Positions 26,196 to 35,515 of a DNA stretch of 64,000 nucleotides are shown one piece after another; position 1 is the stretch's first letter; each line of letters begins with the position of its first letter. Origin of the DNA: Gemmata massiliana. GTDB lineage: Bacteria; Planctomycetota; Planctomycetia; Gemmatales; Gemmataceae. The stretch lies in the NCBI RefSeq assembly GCF_901538265.1, contig NZ_LR593886.1, forward strand, positions 5,105,738 through 5,169,737, written 5' to 3'. Both the position numbers and the translations under genes were made by a program. The notes beneath the pieces were generated by a model. It worked only from the letters and a program-made list of their open reading frames with translations, made no database searches and had not been told where the DNA came from.

Positions 26196-28978
26196 CGCTA
26201 CTCGAACCCCTTTGGCTGCTGCTCGCGGTGCCGCTCCTGGCAGCGCTGTTGCGGTACCCGCTGCCCGGCCGGTTGCTGAACGCGCTCCGTGTGGTGACCG
26301 TTCTCCTTACGGTTTTTGCACTCGCGGGACTGGCATTGCGGTTTCCGAGTCGCGCGGGAACCGTGGTCGTTGTGACGGACCGCAGCCGGTCCATGCCGGC
26401 CGGTTCGGACGCCGACCACAAGGAGCTCATCGACTTACTCCACTCCGCGATGGGTTCGAGCGACCGGCTCGCCGTAGTGTCATTCGGGGAAACGGTCGCG
26501 GTGGAACGTGCGCCGGGTGGCGACAAGTTCACCGGGTTCACGCACGAGATCGGCGCGGACGGGTCCAAGTTGGGCGAGGGGATCGATGCCGCCCTGTCAC
26601 TGGTTCCCAAGGACGCGCCCGGACGCATCCTTGTGCTTTCCGACGGTCGGTGGACGGGGCGCGATCCGGCAGCCCTCGCGGGATTAGCCGCGGATCGCCG
26701 CATCGCGGTCGATTACAGGCACCGTAGTCGCCCGACCGCGGGTGATCTGGCTGTCGCCCGAGTCGATGCGCCCACGGCGGTCGCGCCCGGCGAGGGGTTT
26801 CTCATCACGGCCTGGGTGCAATCACCCGTCGAGGACACCATTCGGTTCGAGGTGACGCGCGGGGACAAAATCATCGCCAGTGGCGAACAGCGTGTGACGG
26901 CCGGGCTAAACCGCCTGACGTTCCGTGACCGCGCGGCCGAACCCGGGAGCCAAAATTACCGCGTCCGCGTGCGCACCGCGGCCGATGACCCGGTACCCGA
27001 AAACAACACCGCGCGCGTGCTGGTCGGTGTAAACGGCCCGCGCCCGATTCTGCACCTCACCCCGACTGCATCCTCGGGCCTGACGGCACTCCTCAAGGGC
27101 GGCGGACTCGATGTTCGCGCGATGCCGGCGGACCGCTTCAACTTCACACTCGAAGAACTCTCCGGGTACTCGGCCGTGATCCTGGAGAACGTTCCCGCCG
27201 AGAAGATCGGAACGCGGAACATGGAAACGCTAGCGAGTTGGGTGCGGGCGAGCGGGTCCGGCCTCATGGTCACCGGCGGGAAACAGTCTTACGGTCCCGG
27301 TGGTTACTACAAGTCGCCGCTGGAGCCGATCATGCCCGTGTCGATGGAGCTACGCCAGGAGCACCGCAAGCTCGCGCTGGCCATCGTCGTCGCGCTCGAC
27401 CGCTCGGGCAGTATGGCGCTCCCGGCCGGCGGCGGGCGAGTGAAGATGGACCTCGCGAACCTCGGGGCAGCGCAGGTACTCGACATGCTCGGCCCGCTGG
27501 ACGAATTCGGGTGCTTCGCGGTCGATACCTCAGCTCACGAAATCGCCGAACTCGGCACGGTGAAAGACAAAGACCGCATTCGCGACAAGATCCTTCGGAT
27601 TCAGTCCTCCGGCGGCGGTATCTATGTAGACGAAGCACTCACCGCATCCGCGGACATGATTCGCCACGCGAAAGCGGGAACCAAGCACATTGTGCTGTTC
27701 GCCGACGCCGCAGACGCCGAGCAACCTGGTAACTACAAGGAACTGCTCGCCAACACTCGTAAAGCCGGAATTACAGTGAGCGTCATCGGCCTCGGTAAGA
27801 ACACGGACAAAGACGCGGCACTGTTGGAAGACGTGGCGAAGCGCGGGGGCGGGCGCATCTTCATCACCGATAGCCCGGAAGAGCTCCCTCGGCTCTTCGC
27901 GCAGGACACGTTCGTGGTGGCGCGGAACAGCTTCCTCGAAGATCCGGTCCGCGTGCAAGCCACCGCGGGCCTCACGGCACTGGCCGGTCGGTCGTTCGCG
28001 CTCGATCGCAGTATTGGTGGCTACAACCTGTGCTACCTGCGTCCCGAGGCCACGTTGGGCGTCGTGAGCCGGGACGAGTACAAGGCGCCGGTCGTCGCGT
28101 CGTGGCAAGCGGGTTCCGGGCGCGTGCTCTGCTACACGGGAGAAGCCGACGGGAAATTCGCCGGGGCGTTCGCGAAATCGCCTGAAACCGGTGAGTTTTA
28201 CGCGAGTTTGGCCCGCTGGACCGCGGGGCAATCGGGTTCGTTGGCCGAAGGTATGGCTGTGACGCAGGAAGTGCGAAACGGTGTGAATCGGATTCAGTTG
28301 CACCTCGACCCCGAGCGAAAAGCGGAACCGTTCGCGGGCGTGCCGCAACTCCGCACATTGCGCGCACGCCCCGGCGAAGCCCCTCGAACCGAAACCGTTC
28401 CGCTCGTCTGGGCTGGCCCCGATACGCTAGTCGCGGACGTTTCTCTGGAGGGCGAGGAAACTGCGCTCAGTACGGTTTCGGTCCCGGGACAAAAAACACA
28501 ATCGCTCCCGCCCGTCTGTTTGCCTTTTTCGCCGGAGTACGCACCGGCGCCGCTTGGTTCGAGCGACGATCGCGGGCGCGCGACACTCGAACGGCTCGCA
28601 CGGTCCACCGGTGGGGTCGAACGAATCGACCTTTCGGGCGTCTGGAAAGACCTCCCGCGGCGCCCGCGATCGTTCCCGCTCGCGCCGTGGTTTTTGCTTA
28701 CTGCCGTTGTGTGTTTGCTGCTCGAAGTGCTGGAACGGCGAACGGGTCTGCTGACATCCGCCGCCGCTGCAATACGGCCGAAATCGTTCCGATTCCGTTT
28801 CAAACGGAGAGTAGCAATCCCGACTCCTCTCACCGCAGCGAACGAGCCGGCCACCAAGAAATCGTCCGCACCCGTCGCAGCTCCCGAACAACCAAAAGTG
28901 GCCGCCCCTACCGAGACCAAAGGCGGCTTGCTCGATGCCATGCGTCAGGTCCGCGACCGGAAGCGCGGCGACGGTTGA
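26192..28978 (+). CDS. Large membrane protein with two vWA domains
   Basis: This 928-residue protein has two N-terminal membrane helices (about 4-22, 33-52), a first vWA-like domain with DRSRS (about 62-66), an amidotransferase-like segment (GYSAVILENVP, LMVTGGKQSYGPGGYY), a second vWA domain with a complete DRSGS motif (about 402-406), and a membrane helix near 830-850. The C-terminal tail is Lys/Pro/Ala-rich. The start is a GTG at 26192, with GGGAG 7 bases upstream, overlapping the previous stop. It closes the operon; the next gene is convergent. Confidence 0.9.
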   Translation: MTLLEPLWLLLAVPLLAALLRYPLPGRLLNALRVVTVLLTVFALAGLALRFPSRAGTVVVVTDRSRSMPAGSDADHKELIDLLHSAMGSSDRLAVVSFGETVAVERAPGGDKFTGFTHEIGADGSKLGEGIDAALSLVPKDAPGRILVLSDGRWTGRDPAALAGLAADRRIAVDYRHRSRPTAGDLAVARVDAPTAVAPGEGFLITAWVQSPVEDTIRFEVTRGDKIIASGEQRVTAGLNRLTFRDRAAEPGSQNYRVRVRTAADDPVPENNTARVLVGVNGPRPILHLTPTASSGLTALLKGGGLDVRAMPADRFNFTLEELSGYSAVILENVPAEKIGTRNMETLASWVRASGSGLMVTGGKQSYGPGGYYKSPLEPIMPVSMELRQEHRKLALAIVVALDRSGSMALPAGGGRVKMDLANLGAAQVLDMLGPLDEFGCFAVDTSAHEIAELGTVKDKDRIRDKILRIQSSGGGIYVDEALTASADMIRHAKAGTKHIVLFADAADAEQPGNYKELLANTRKAGITVSVIGLGKNTDKDAALLEDVAKRGGGRIFITDSPEELPRLFAQDTFVVARNSFLEDPVRVQATAGLTALAGRSFALDRSIGGYNLCYLRPEATLGVVSRDEYKAPVVASWQAGSGRVLCYTGEADGKFAGAFAKSPETGEFYASLARWTAGQSGSLAEGMAVTQEVRNGVNRIQLHLDPERKAEPFAGVPQLRTLRARPGEAPRTETVPLVWAGPDTLVADVSLEGEETALSTVSVPGQKTQSLPPVCLPFSPEYAPAPLGSSDDRGRATLERLARSTGGVERIDLSGVWKDLPRRPRSFPLAPWFLLTAVVCLLLEVLERRTGLLTSAAAAIRPKSFRFRFKRRVAIPTPLTAANEPATKKSSAPVAAPEQPKVAAPTETKGGLLDAMRQVRDRKRGDG

Positions 28979-28990
28979 GCGGCGGGGCAC

Positions 28991-30169
28991 CTACTCGACG
29001 CGACAGAACACGGCTTTCAGGTATCGACCCTCGGGCACGTGTAACAGGAACGGGTGGTCCGCAGCCGCTCCGCTGATTTTGAACACCTGAATCGTGCGCC
29101 CGGCCTGCCACGCGGCCCGGCGAATCGATTCGAGAAAGTCCGGTTCGCTGACCAAACCCGTGCAGGAGCACGTGAGCAGCACACCGCCGGGCTTCACCAC
29201 GTGCATCGCGAGCCGGTTCATGTCGCAGTACTTTTTCAGCGCCTGCTCGACGTCTTCGCGGTCGCGGGTGAGTTTCGCCGGATCAAGTACGACCGTATCG
29301 AACTTCTCGCCGTTCGGGATGATGTCACGCAGCCACGCGAACAGGTCGGCTTGGACGTAGCGAATCTGGGCGCCGTTCAGTTTGGCGTTCTGTTTCGCCA
29401 TGTCGAGCGCTTGTTCGTCGAGGTCCAGCCCGACGACCTCTGACGCACCGCCGAGTGCCTTCGCGTACACGCCGAAGCCGCCTGTGTTGCAGCAAATGTC
29501 CAGCACGCGCTTCCCGCGACAGAACTCGGAGAGCGTCTTGCGGTTGTCGCGCTGGTCAACGAAGAAGCCCGTCTTGTGCTTGCTCCCGGGAGCGACTCGG
29601 AACTTCAACCCGTGCTCCGTAATCACGTCCGGTGCCGGTGGTTCGGGCGCGCGGCAATCGAACGATTCCTGCTTGCCGACGTGTTCTTCGGCGAAGTAGT
29701 AGAACCGCGCAGCGGGGTAGTGCGCGCGCAGCGCGTCCATAATCACGCCGCGCTGTTTGTACATGCCGGCCGCGAAGAACTCCAGCACGAGCGTGTCGCC
29801 GAAGCGGTCCACGATCAGCCCGCTGAGCCCGTCGGCCTCGGAGTGGACGAGCCGGTAAGCGTTCGTCACGTCATCGAGTTTGAGTGCCTCGCGCCGGAAC
29901 GCGACCGCCGCGGCGAGCTTCCGCGCAAAGTAGTCCGCGTCCACGGCTTCGTTTTGCTTCGTGGTAAGTACGCGGAGGGTGATGCGCGAGTGGCCGTTGT
30001 AGAAGCCGCGGGCGACCCACAGACCGTTCTTGTCCTGGATGTCGACGACGCTGCCCGGCGCGATGCGCGTGGCGGGCTTCTCGACCATCTTCTGGAAGAT
30101 CCAGGGGTGCGACGATCGGCGCTCGATCTTCAACGTGACAACGGGAATCGGAGCAATTTCGGGATTCAT
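28991..30169 (-). CDS. Class I SAM methyltransferase, RlmI-like (23S rRNA m5C type)
   Basis: This 392-residue protein has an N-terminal PUA-like domain (residues 1-75, with HPWIFQKMVE), then a Rossmann methyltransferase domain: SAM loop LDICCNTGGFGVYA (about 222), LDLDEQALDMAKQNAKLNG, motif IV DPAKLTRD (about 297) and motif VI TCSCTG with the cysteine expected for m5C chemistry. This is the layout of RlmI and close relatives, which methylate 23S rRNA. Exact target is not certain. Convergent with the vWA operon (12 bases between the stops). Confidence 0.88.
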   Translation of the reverse strand: MNPEIAPIPVVTLKIERRSSHPWIFQKMVEKPATRIAPGSVVDIQDKNGLWVARGFYNGHSRITLRVLTTKQNEAVDADYFARKLAAAVAFRREALKLDDVTNAYRLVHSEADGLSGLIVDRFGDTLVLEFFAAGMYKQRGVIMDALRAHYPAARFYYFAEEHVGKQESFDCRAPEPPAPDVITEHGLKFRVAPGSKHKTGFFVDQRDNRKTLSEFCRGKRVLDICCNTGGFGVYAKALGGASEVVGLDLDEQALDMAKQNAKLNGAQIRYVQADLFAWLRDIIPNGEKFDTVVLDPAKLTRDREDVEQALKKYCDMNRLAMHVVKPGGVLLTCSCTGLVSEPDFLESIRRAAWQAGRTIQVFKISGAAADHPFLLHVPEGRYLKAVFCRVE

Positions 30170-30199
30170 TGAGTCATGATAGGCAATGCGGCCTCAAGA

Positions 30200-30300
30200 C
30201 AGAATGGCCACAAAAAGGCACAAGAGGCACAAAAATGAACCGGAGAGATGGAGTTCCGCTTCTCTTGGTTTCCTTTGTGCCTCTTTGCGGCCATTCTGCC
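30200..30300. repeat. Imperfect inverted repeat with GGCACAA units
   Basis: The left arm (from 30200, AGAATGGCCACAAAAAGGCA) and right arm (ending 30300, TGCCTCTTTGCGGCCATTCT) are inverted copies with a few mismatches. The left side adds a tandem GGCACAAGAGGCACAAA. It fills the space between the methyltransferase start and the kinase stop, and resembles a dispersed palindromic element more than a terminator. Confidence 0.75.
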
Positions 30301-30319
30301 TTTTCGTTTTTCTCCGGGG

Positions 30320-31678
30320 CTACGCACCCAAATATTGCCGCAGCGCGAGGTGAAGTTTGTCGCAGCGGTCGTGCCAGTGGTGCTGGTCTTTCGGCGGGTA
30401 GTCTTTCAGAGGACTGAACGCCGCGACCACGTACAGCCGCGGTTGACCGGGATCGGGCTTGTCCATCTGGAGTTCGAGTTCGATCGGCTCCTGACCGCGC
30501 GGCACCGAGGGCCGACGTGCTGAAAACCACCCGAGGAGGCCGCTGCCCTCTTTCGCTTCCCGGTAGCCGTCGGGGACGCCGAGGCGCATCCGGATCACCC
30601 CGGGTTCGCTCGTGAGCACCTGACCGCCGAAGTCCTCCACGAACCCGCGGAGCTTGGCCGCCGCGAGGCGCTCCGGCATGAACGCCTCGAACTCGTGCGT
30701 CACGTGGTAAGGACTGGCCGGCACTCGCGGCGCGGGGACCGGTGCGTATTCGGCTCCCTCATCCGGTTCCTCCACAGCCATCGGCTCCCAGCCCTCGGGC
30801 ATCGTGGTGTCCCAGAAATTGTCACTGAGAGCCTGGCCGAACATATTCGCGAGTTCGTGCGCAGACTGCTGGCGCTCGTTCGGGTACTTGCACAGCGCGA
30901 GTTGCACCACCGCTTCGACCATCGGCGGAATGTCGCTGCACCCGATCTTGATGAACTTGGGCGGCGATTCCTTGATGTGAGCCGCGAGGAGCTTGTCCTG
31001 GTAGTCGTAGTTAAAGGGCAGCCGACCGGTGAGCATCTCGAAAAGGATGACGCCAACAGAGTAGAGGTCGCTACGAGTATCGACGCGGTCCCCGCGGATC
31101 ATCTCCGGACTGACGTACCCGGGCGTGCCGATAGCGTAGATCGGGCCGTGACCGGTAAGTTCGGCGAGCTGAATGTGCGGCTTCGCGGCGAACCCGGCGA
31201 ACCCGAAGTCCATGACCTTGAGTGTTTCCCGCTCCGTGTCCGCGTTCATCACCATCAGGTTCGATGGCTTCAGATCGCGGTGGATGATCCCCGCATCGTG
31301 TGCCGCCTGGAGTGCGTGGCAGAAGCACCCCAGCAGGCGGCCTACTCGTTCCGGCGACAACTGGCGGTGCTTGGTGAGCAGATCTTCGAGCGTGATCCCG
31401 GGCACGTACTCCATCACGAGGCACGGGCCGATGGGGTCATCGACCGCGGCTTCGAGGAGTTGCACCGCATAGGGGTGATTGAAGTTCGCCATCGACTGAA
31501 CTTCCGCCTCGAAGAGCTGGCGGAACTTCGGGTGCGTGACGACGTGGTCGTGGATGCGCTTCACCACGACGCGGAAGTCTGGGTACTGGATCGACTGCGC
31601 CAGGAACACTTCGGCGTTGCTCCCGCTACCGAGCGATTGGAGCAACCGATATTTGCCGAGCGCCGTGGTCCCCGCCAT
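30320..31678 (-). CDS. Serine/threonine protein kinase
   Basis: This 452-residue kinase of the PknB/Hanks type has the glycine loop LGSGSNAEVFLA, the VVVKR lysine, HRDLKPSN catalytic loop, DFG, and the APE-like TPGYVSPEM, all within about 280 residues. The C-terminal part (about 300-452) is soluble and of unknown function, with no membrane helix or PASTA domain, so unlike receptor kinases this one is cytoplasmic. Its target and partner phosphatase are not evident nearby. Confidence 0.93.
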   Translation of the reverse strand: MAGTTALGKYRLLQSLGSGSNAEVFLAQSIQYPDFRVVVKRIHDHVVTHPKFRQLFEAEVQSMANFNHPYAVQLLEAAVDDPIGPCLVMEYVPGITLEDLLTKHRQLSPERVGRLLGCFCHALQAAHDAGIIHRDLKPSNLMVMNADTERETLKVMDFGFAGFAAKPHIQLAELTGHGPIYAIGTPGYVSPEMIRGDRVDTRSDLYSVGVILFEMLTGRLPFNYDYQDKLLAAHIKESPPKFIKIGCSDIPPMVEAVVQLALCKYPNERQQSAHELANMFGQALSDNFWDTTMPEGWEPMAVEEPDEGAEYAPVPAPRVPASPYHVTHEFEAFMPERLAAAKLRGFVEDFGGQVLTSEPGVIRMRLGVPDGYREAKEGSGLLGWFSARRPSVPRGQEPIELELQMDKPDPGQPRLYVVAAFSPLKDYPPKDQHHWHDRCDKLHLALRQYLGA

Positions 31679-31771
31679 CCCGCGTACTCCACCGAGCGTA
31701 CAACGAAGTATGCAAGGCTAGGATGCGTTCCGGCGGGCGGCAAACGGTTACTGCCAGAGGTGAAATGGGGG

Positions 31772-32806
31772 TCAAATCTCGTTCGGCTCCCACACGTATT
31801 CGACCGCGCCCTCCCACACGCCACCCGGCGGAAGCACGCGCCATCCGCTGTCGATTCCGCGAGCCTGTAAGTTCGAGGCGTCGGCAGAACACGTGTACGG
31901 CTCGATCGCGAGCGCGTGACGGTGAGCGGGCGTAAATAGTACCAGTTCGCGGAAGGAAGCGTCCGCCCGCACCCGCAAACGCCCTACCGCATTCGGGTGC
32001 GAGAGGCGGGCGAGTTCGATGAACCCGCTGTTGCGGTCCTCGTTGGCGGACACACTCGTGAAGACATTATCGAGGGCCGTACCCCCAACCGCGCGCGGTT
32101 GCTGGAAATCGAGTTCGGCTGGTAGTTCCTTACGCCAACCCGTCGGCAGATTGTTCTCGTTCACTTCCCAGACTTCGGTGACGTTCGCCTGCAATACGCA
32201 GTCGGCGACATCGGGGCTGTTCATTCCGGGTAGCCGGAAGTAACCGTGGTAGCCCAATCCAAAGGGCAGCGGCCCCGAGCCAACATTCTCAACCCGCGCG
32301 TCCACGCGCAACTTGTTCGCGTAGAGCCGGTACGTCACGCTGAACCGAAAGTCTGACGGCCACAGTGGTAGAGATTCGGGCAGGTCTTTCGCGAGGTTGA
32401 ACTCCCCCGTAACAAATGCGAAATCCGAATCGCCGTTCCAGTCCGTCACGCGCCACTTGTTGCGCGGAGTGAACCCGTGGATCGCGTGAAGCTTTGAGGA
32501 CTCGTTGAGCGGGAGCTGGTACGTCTTACCTTCAAATGTGAAGCGCCCGTCGCGCAACCGACCCGGGAACGGGAACAGGATCGGGTGCCCGCTCCGCGTC
32601 GGAACCGGGTTGCTCTCCCAATCCGGCATGTGAAACAGGATGTCGGCCCAGCGATTATTTTCCTGGCGCACCTGCCATTTGAGGCAGTTGAACCCCCACT
32701 GCGGCCACACTTCGGCCCGCACCGTGCCGGCATCGTTCGTGAGCTCGTACACCTCACCACTGCGGTCCCCCGCCCTGCCCTGCGTTGTGCGCACTTCAAA
32801 GGCCAT
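31772..32806 (-). CDS. Aldose 1-epimerase (galactose mutarotase-like)
   Basis: This 344-residue protein has the supersandwich mutarotase pattern: FPFPGRLRDGRFTFEGK near residue 75, the His in HAIHGF (about 108) and the second catalytic-type His in GLGYHGYFRLP (about 180), followed by the family's late LDNVFT segment. These enzymes interconvert alpha and beta sugar anomers. There is no signal peptide. It lies 93 bases upstream of the kinase on the same strand. Confidence 0.88.
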   Translation of the reverse strand: MAFEVRTTQGRAGDRSGEVYELTNDAGTVRAEVWPQWGFNCLKWQVRQENNRWADILFHMPDWESNPVPTRSGHPILFPFPGRLRDGRFTFEGKTYQLPLNESSKLHAIHGFTPRNKWRVTDWNGDSDFAFVTGEFNLAKDLPESLPLWPSDFRFSVTYRLYANKLRVDARVENVGSGPLPFGLGYHGYFRLPGMNSPDVADCVLQANVTEVWEVNENNLPTGWRKELPAELDFQQPRAVGGTALDNVFTSVSANEDRNSGFIELARLSHPNAVGRLRVRADASFRELVLFTPAHRHALAIEPYTCSADASNLQARGIDSGWRVLPPGGVWEGAVEYVWEPNEI

Positions 32807-32884
32807 GATGCTACTCCCCTACGATAATGACGATTCGCGAGGTGATTGTACTCGCCCTCCACTCCCACTTTCACGAGCCTTCTG

Positions 32885-33937
32885 ATGCCGACGTTTTCCT
32901 CTTCCGCGCTCGTCGCGCTCACGCAGTCGATGTTTGAAGCCGCAGCCGTTCCGGTTGCTGATGCCGGCGTAGTCGCACGCAGCCTCGTGGACGCGAACCT
33001 GTGCGGGCACGATTCTCACGGTGTCATGCGGGTGCCGCAGTACATCGACTTCTTGCGGAAGGGGACGTACAAGGCCGGCGCGCCATTCACAGTGGTCTCC
33101 GAAACCCCGGCCGTCGTTGCGGCCGACGCGGGCTGGGGATTGGGGCAGGTTCAAACCTACCACTTGCTCGACAAACTGCTCCCCAAAGCGAAGGCACTCG
33201 GTATCGCGGCCGGCACCCTACGAAACTGCGGTCACATCGGGCGCCTGGGTGAATACGCAGAGTTCGCAGCGAAGGAGAACATGGCCCTGTTCGCGGCTGT
33301 GAACTCGCACGGTTCGGGGCGCCGCGTTGCACCGCCCGGCGGCACCGAGGGGCGCATCAGCACCAACCCGATCTGCATGGGCACCCCTACATCGGGCGCG
33401 CCAGTAGTCATCGACTTCGGAACCAGCGCCGCGGCGGAGGGGAAAGTTCGCGCCCAATTTCAGAAGAAAGAACCCGCGCAGGACGGCTGGCTCATCGACC
33501 ACACCGGTGCCCCCACGAACGACCCCAGCGTGCTCTACAACGAACCGCGTGGCAGCCTGATCCCGTTCGGTGGTACGCAAGCCTACAAGGGCTTCGGGTT
33601 GGGTCTACTGCTCGATCTCCTGTGCGGCGGGCTGTCGGGCGGCGCGTGTAGCAATCCCGCGTTCCCACTCGCGGGTCAGGGGAACGCAGCCGTATTCGTG
33701 CTGTTTAACCCGGCGCTCTTTGGCGGCACCGACCACTTCCTGAAGGAAACTGACGGGTTGACGGCATACGTCCGTTCGTGCCCAACTACTGCGGGGGTCA
33801 ACGCGATCACACTCCCCGGCGACCCGGAACGACTCACGAAAGAAAAGCGCCTCGTGACCGGCATCTCTATTCCCGACGGCACGTGGGAACTCGTCGCGAA
33901 GGCGGCCACGGAGTTGAAAGTGCCACTCCCGGCGTAA
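32885..33937 (+). CDS. Ldh-type malate/lactate/ureidoglycolate dehydrogenase
   Basis: This 350-residue protein belongs to the LDH2/MDG2 oxidoreductase family, which is not related to classical LDH. Visible family motifs are the catalytic His in CGHDSHGVMRVPQY (about 41-54), RNCGHIGRLGEY, and the NAD(P)-site region GRISTNPICMGTPT. Members reduce 2-oxoacids such as pyruvate, oxaloacetate, oxalurate or 2,3-diketogulonate, so the substrate is not fixed. The ATG at 32885 is preferred over an upstream start at 32846. Divergent from the mutarotase gene. Confidence 0.88.
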   Translation: MPTFSSSALVALTQSMFEAAAVPVADAGVVARSLVDANLCGHDSHGVMRVPQYIDFLRKGTYKAGAPFTVVSETPAVVAADAGWGLGQVQTYHLLDKLLPKAKALGIAAGTLRNCGHIGRLGEYAEFAAKENMALFAAVNSHGSGRRVAPPGGTEGRISTNPICMGTPTSGAPVVIDFGTSAAAEGKVRAQFQKKEPAQDGWLIDHTGAPTNDPSVLYNEPRGSLIPFGGTQAYKGFGLGLLLDLLCGGLSGGACSNPAFPLAGQGNAAVFVLFNPALFGGTDHFLKETDGLTAYVRSCPTTAGVNAITLPGDPERLTKEKRLVTGISIPDGTWELVAKAATELKVPLPA

Positions 33938-34006
33938 GCAGCCGTTGCGAATCGGGCCGATCCGCGGTTCGATTTACGTGGATTCGGCCCCGGAACGAGA
34001 ACTGTC

Positions 34007-34579
34007 ATGCCACTGTTTCGCAAGCCCTCGCCCGACGTCATTCAGAAGTTTCTCGCCGCGCAAGCACAACTCGATTTCTCCTACACAGCCGTTGGCACCA
34101 CCGCAACCACGCCCCCACCCGGCTTTGTCGTGGACCACACGCGGGCCAAGCTCGGTGAGGGCGAACGTGTGTTTCTCGCAGCGAAAGCCGCCCTCACGCG
34201 CTGGGAGCACTTTCGCCTCGGTTGGGTCGAAGCCGGCCCGTCCGACACACCCATCCAAACCGGCTCGTGCGTGGCGGTCGTTGCACGTGTGATGGGGTTC
34301 TGGTGGCTCAATGCGTGCCGGATCGTTTATCTCGTGAACGAAACGGACTCCGTAGCCCGATTCGGATTCGCTTACGGCACCCTTCCAGGACACGCGGAAT
34401 CGGGCGAAGAGCGGTTCATGGTCGAGTGGAACCGAGCCAGTGACGCCGTCTGGTACGACATCCTGGCGTTCTCACGTCCGAACCACCCGTTGGCCCGACT
34501 GGGCTACCCGCTCACGCGGAAAACGCAGCGCCGCTTCGCCCGAGACTCGGTCCGCGCGATGCAACGGGCCACGCACTAA
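34007..34579 (+). CDS. DUF1990 family protein
   Basis: This 190-residue protein shows the DUF1990 pattern: an N-terminal helix, FSYTAVG, the GEGERVFLAAKAALTRWEHF segment with FRLGWVE, and the later YGTLPGHAESGEERFMVEW. The function of the family is unknown; it resembles lipid- or ligand-binding folds. Its stop overlaps the stop of the convergent CPBP gene by 4 bases. It follows the dehydrogenase by about 70 bases. Confidence 0.85.
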   Translation: MPLFRKPSPDVIQKFLAAQAQLDFSYTAVGTTATTPPPGFVVDHTRAKLGEGERVFLAAKAALTRWEHFRLGWVEAGPSDTPIQTGSCVAVVARVMGFWWLNACRIVYLVNETDSVARFGFAYGTLPGHAESGEERFMVEWNRASDAVWYDILAFSRPNHPLARLGYPLTRKTQRRFARDSVRAMQRATH

Positions 34580-35361
34580 CTGAGCATCAGTTCCAACCGG
34601 ACGTTGTAAAGCGCGTGGGCCAAAACCAACGGCCACACGCGCCCGATACCCAAGAAGATAACCCCGTACATCACGCCGAATACGAACACGTCAATGAACC
34701 CTTGCAGCCCCTGATACACGTGGTACGAGGCGAACAAGATCGCAGCCACGAACACGGCCTCTCCGCGCGATTTCAACAATGTCGTTAAGCGAGTAATCAG
34801 GTACGCACGAGTCACGATCTCCTCGGCACACGCACCGAAGCCGTATTTCAGCACCATCATCGCGTGATCAGCCGTGTTGCGCGGGCGCGGGAAGTAGTCG
34901 TGTGCGAGTGGTTTCTCTGGAAATCCGAAGTCTGGTATCAGGCGCCAAATGAATATCGATGCGGTGAGAATGACGAACGCGAACGGCGCATCAATCGCGC
35001 GGACCGGTGCGACACCGAAATGCTCCCACGACTCCCCGCTCCGGCTCATCAAATAGAGGGTCACAAGGATCGTGCAACCACTCAAGACCACAAGCTGAAG
35101 TGAATCGAGCCAATAGGGTATAGGCGACGGCGGATGAACCAAAGAGTGCATCGCACTAAGTAAGTTCGGCACAACCCCGACGGCCATCACAGCCGCAACC
35201 TCCCACCACAATCCCCGCTGCACCGAACCAGGCGCCAAGGGCACGCTAGTGGAGGTGGGCACTAACACCGGCTCGGACTCGCTGGTGAGCGAGTCCGAGC
35301 CGGCCACTTCACTCGTTCCGGTTGCCCCCGGGCGCCCACAGGTGGGGCAATTGTTCACCAT
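34576..35361 (-). CDS. CPBP family intramembrane protease-like protein
   Basis: This 261-residue protein has a short Cys-containing N-terminus (NNCPTCGRPG, possibly a small zinc ribbon), a Ser/Glu-rich linker, and six or so membrane helices with the CPBP motifs: EEIVTR (ExxxR, about 185), FASYHVYQG (about 225) and AHALYN near the end. CPBP (Abi) proteins are glutamic intramembrane proteases, some involved in prenyl-protein processing or bacteriocin immunity. The linker DNA contains a perfect 16-bp hairpin (35268-35303). Confidence 0.88.
   Translation of the reverse strand: MVNNCPTCGRPGATGTSEVAGSDSLTSESEPVLVPTSTSVPLAPGSVQRGLWWEVAAVMAVGVVPNLLSAMHSLVHPPSPIPYWLDSLQLVVLSGCTILVTLYLMSRSGESWEHFGVAPVRAIDAPFAFVILTASIFIWRLIPDFGFPEKPLAHDYFPRPRNTADHAMMVLKYGFGACAEEIVTRAYLITRLTTLLKSRGEAVFVAAILFASYHVYQGLQGFIDVFVFGVMYGVIFLGIGRVWPLVLAHALYNVRLELMLS
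35268..35303. repeat. 16-bp perfect hairpin inside the CPBP coding region
   Basis: Bases 35268-35283 are the exact reverse complement of 35288-35303 with the loop GGTG. It encodes part of the acidic Ser/Glu linker (GSDSLTSESEP), between the Cys motif and the first membrane helix, and keeps the frame open. Confidence 0.8.
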
Positions 35362-35515
35362 GCGCTCTCCGTCCCGCCGAAACGAGTGATCCGACCAATC
35401 GAGCCGCTCATCCGCCGCAGGCGCAAATGACTCAGGTGAAACTAACTGCGACCGTGCTGATGGTTATACTACCAAGCACTGGTGCTCGATCAGCTCTTGC
35501 ACACACCGGGAAATA

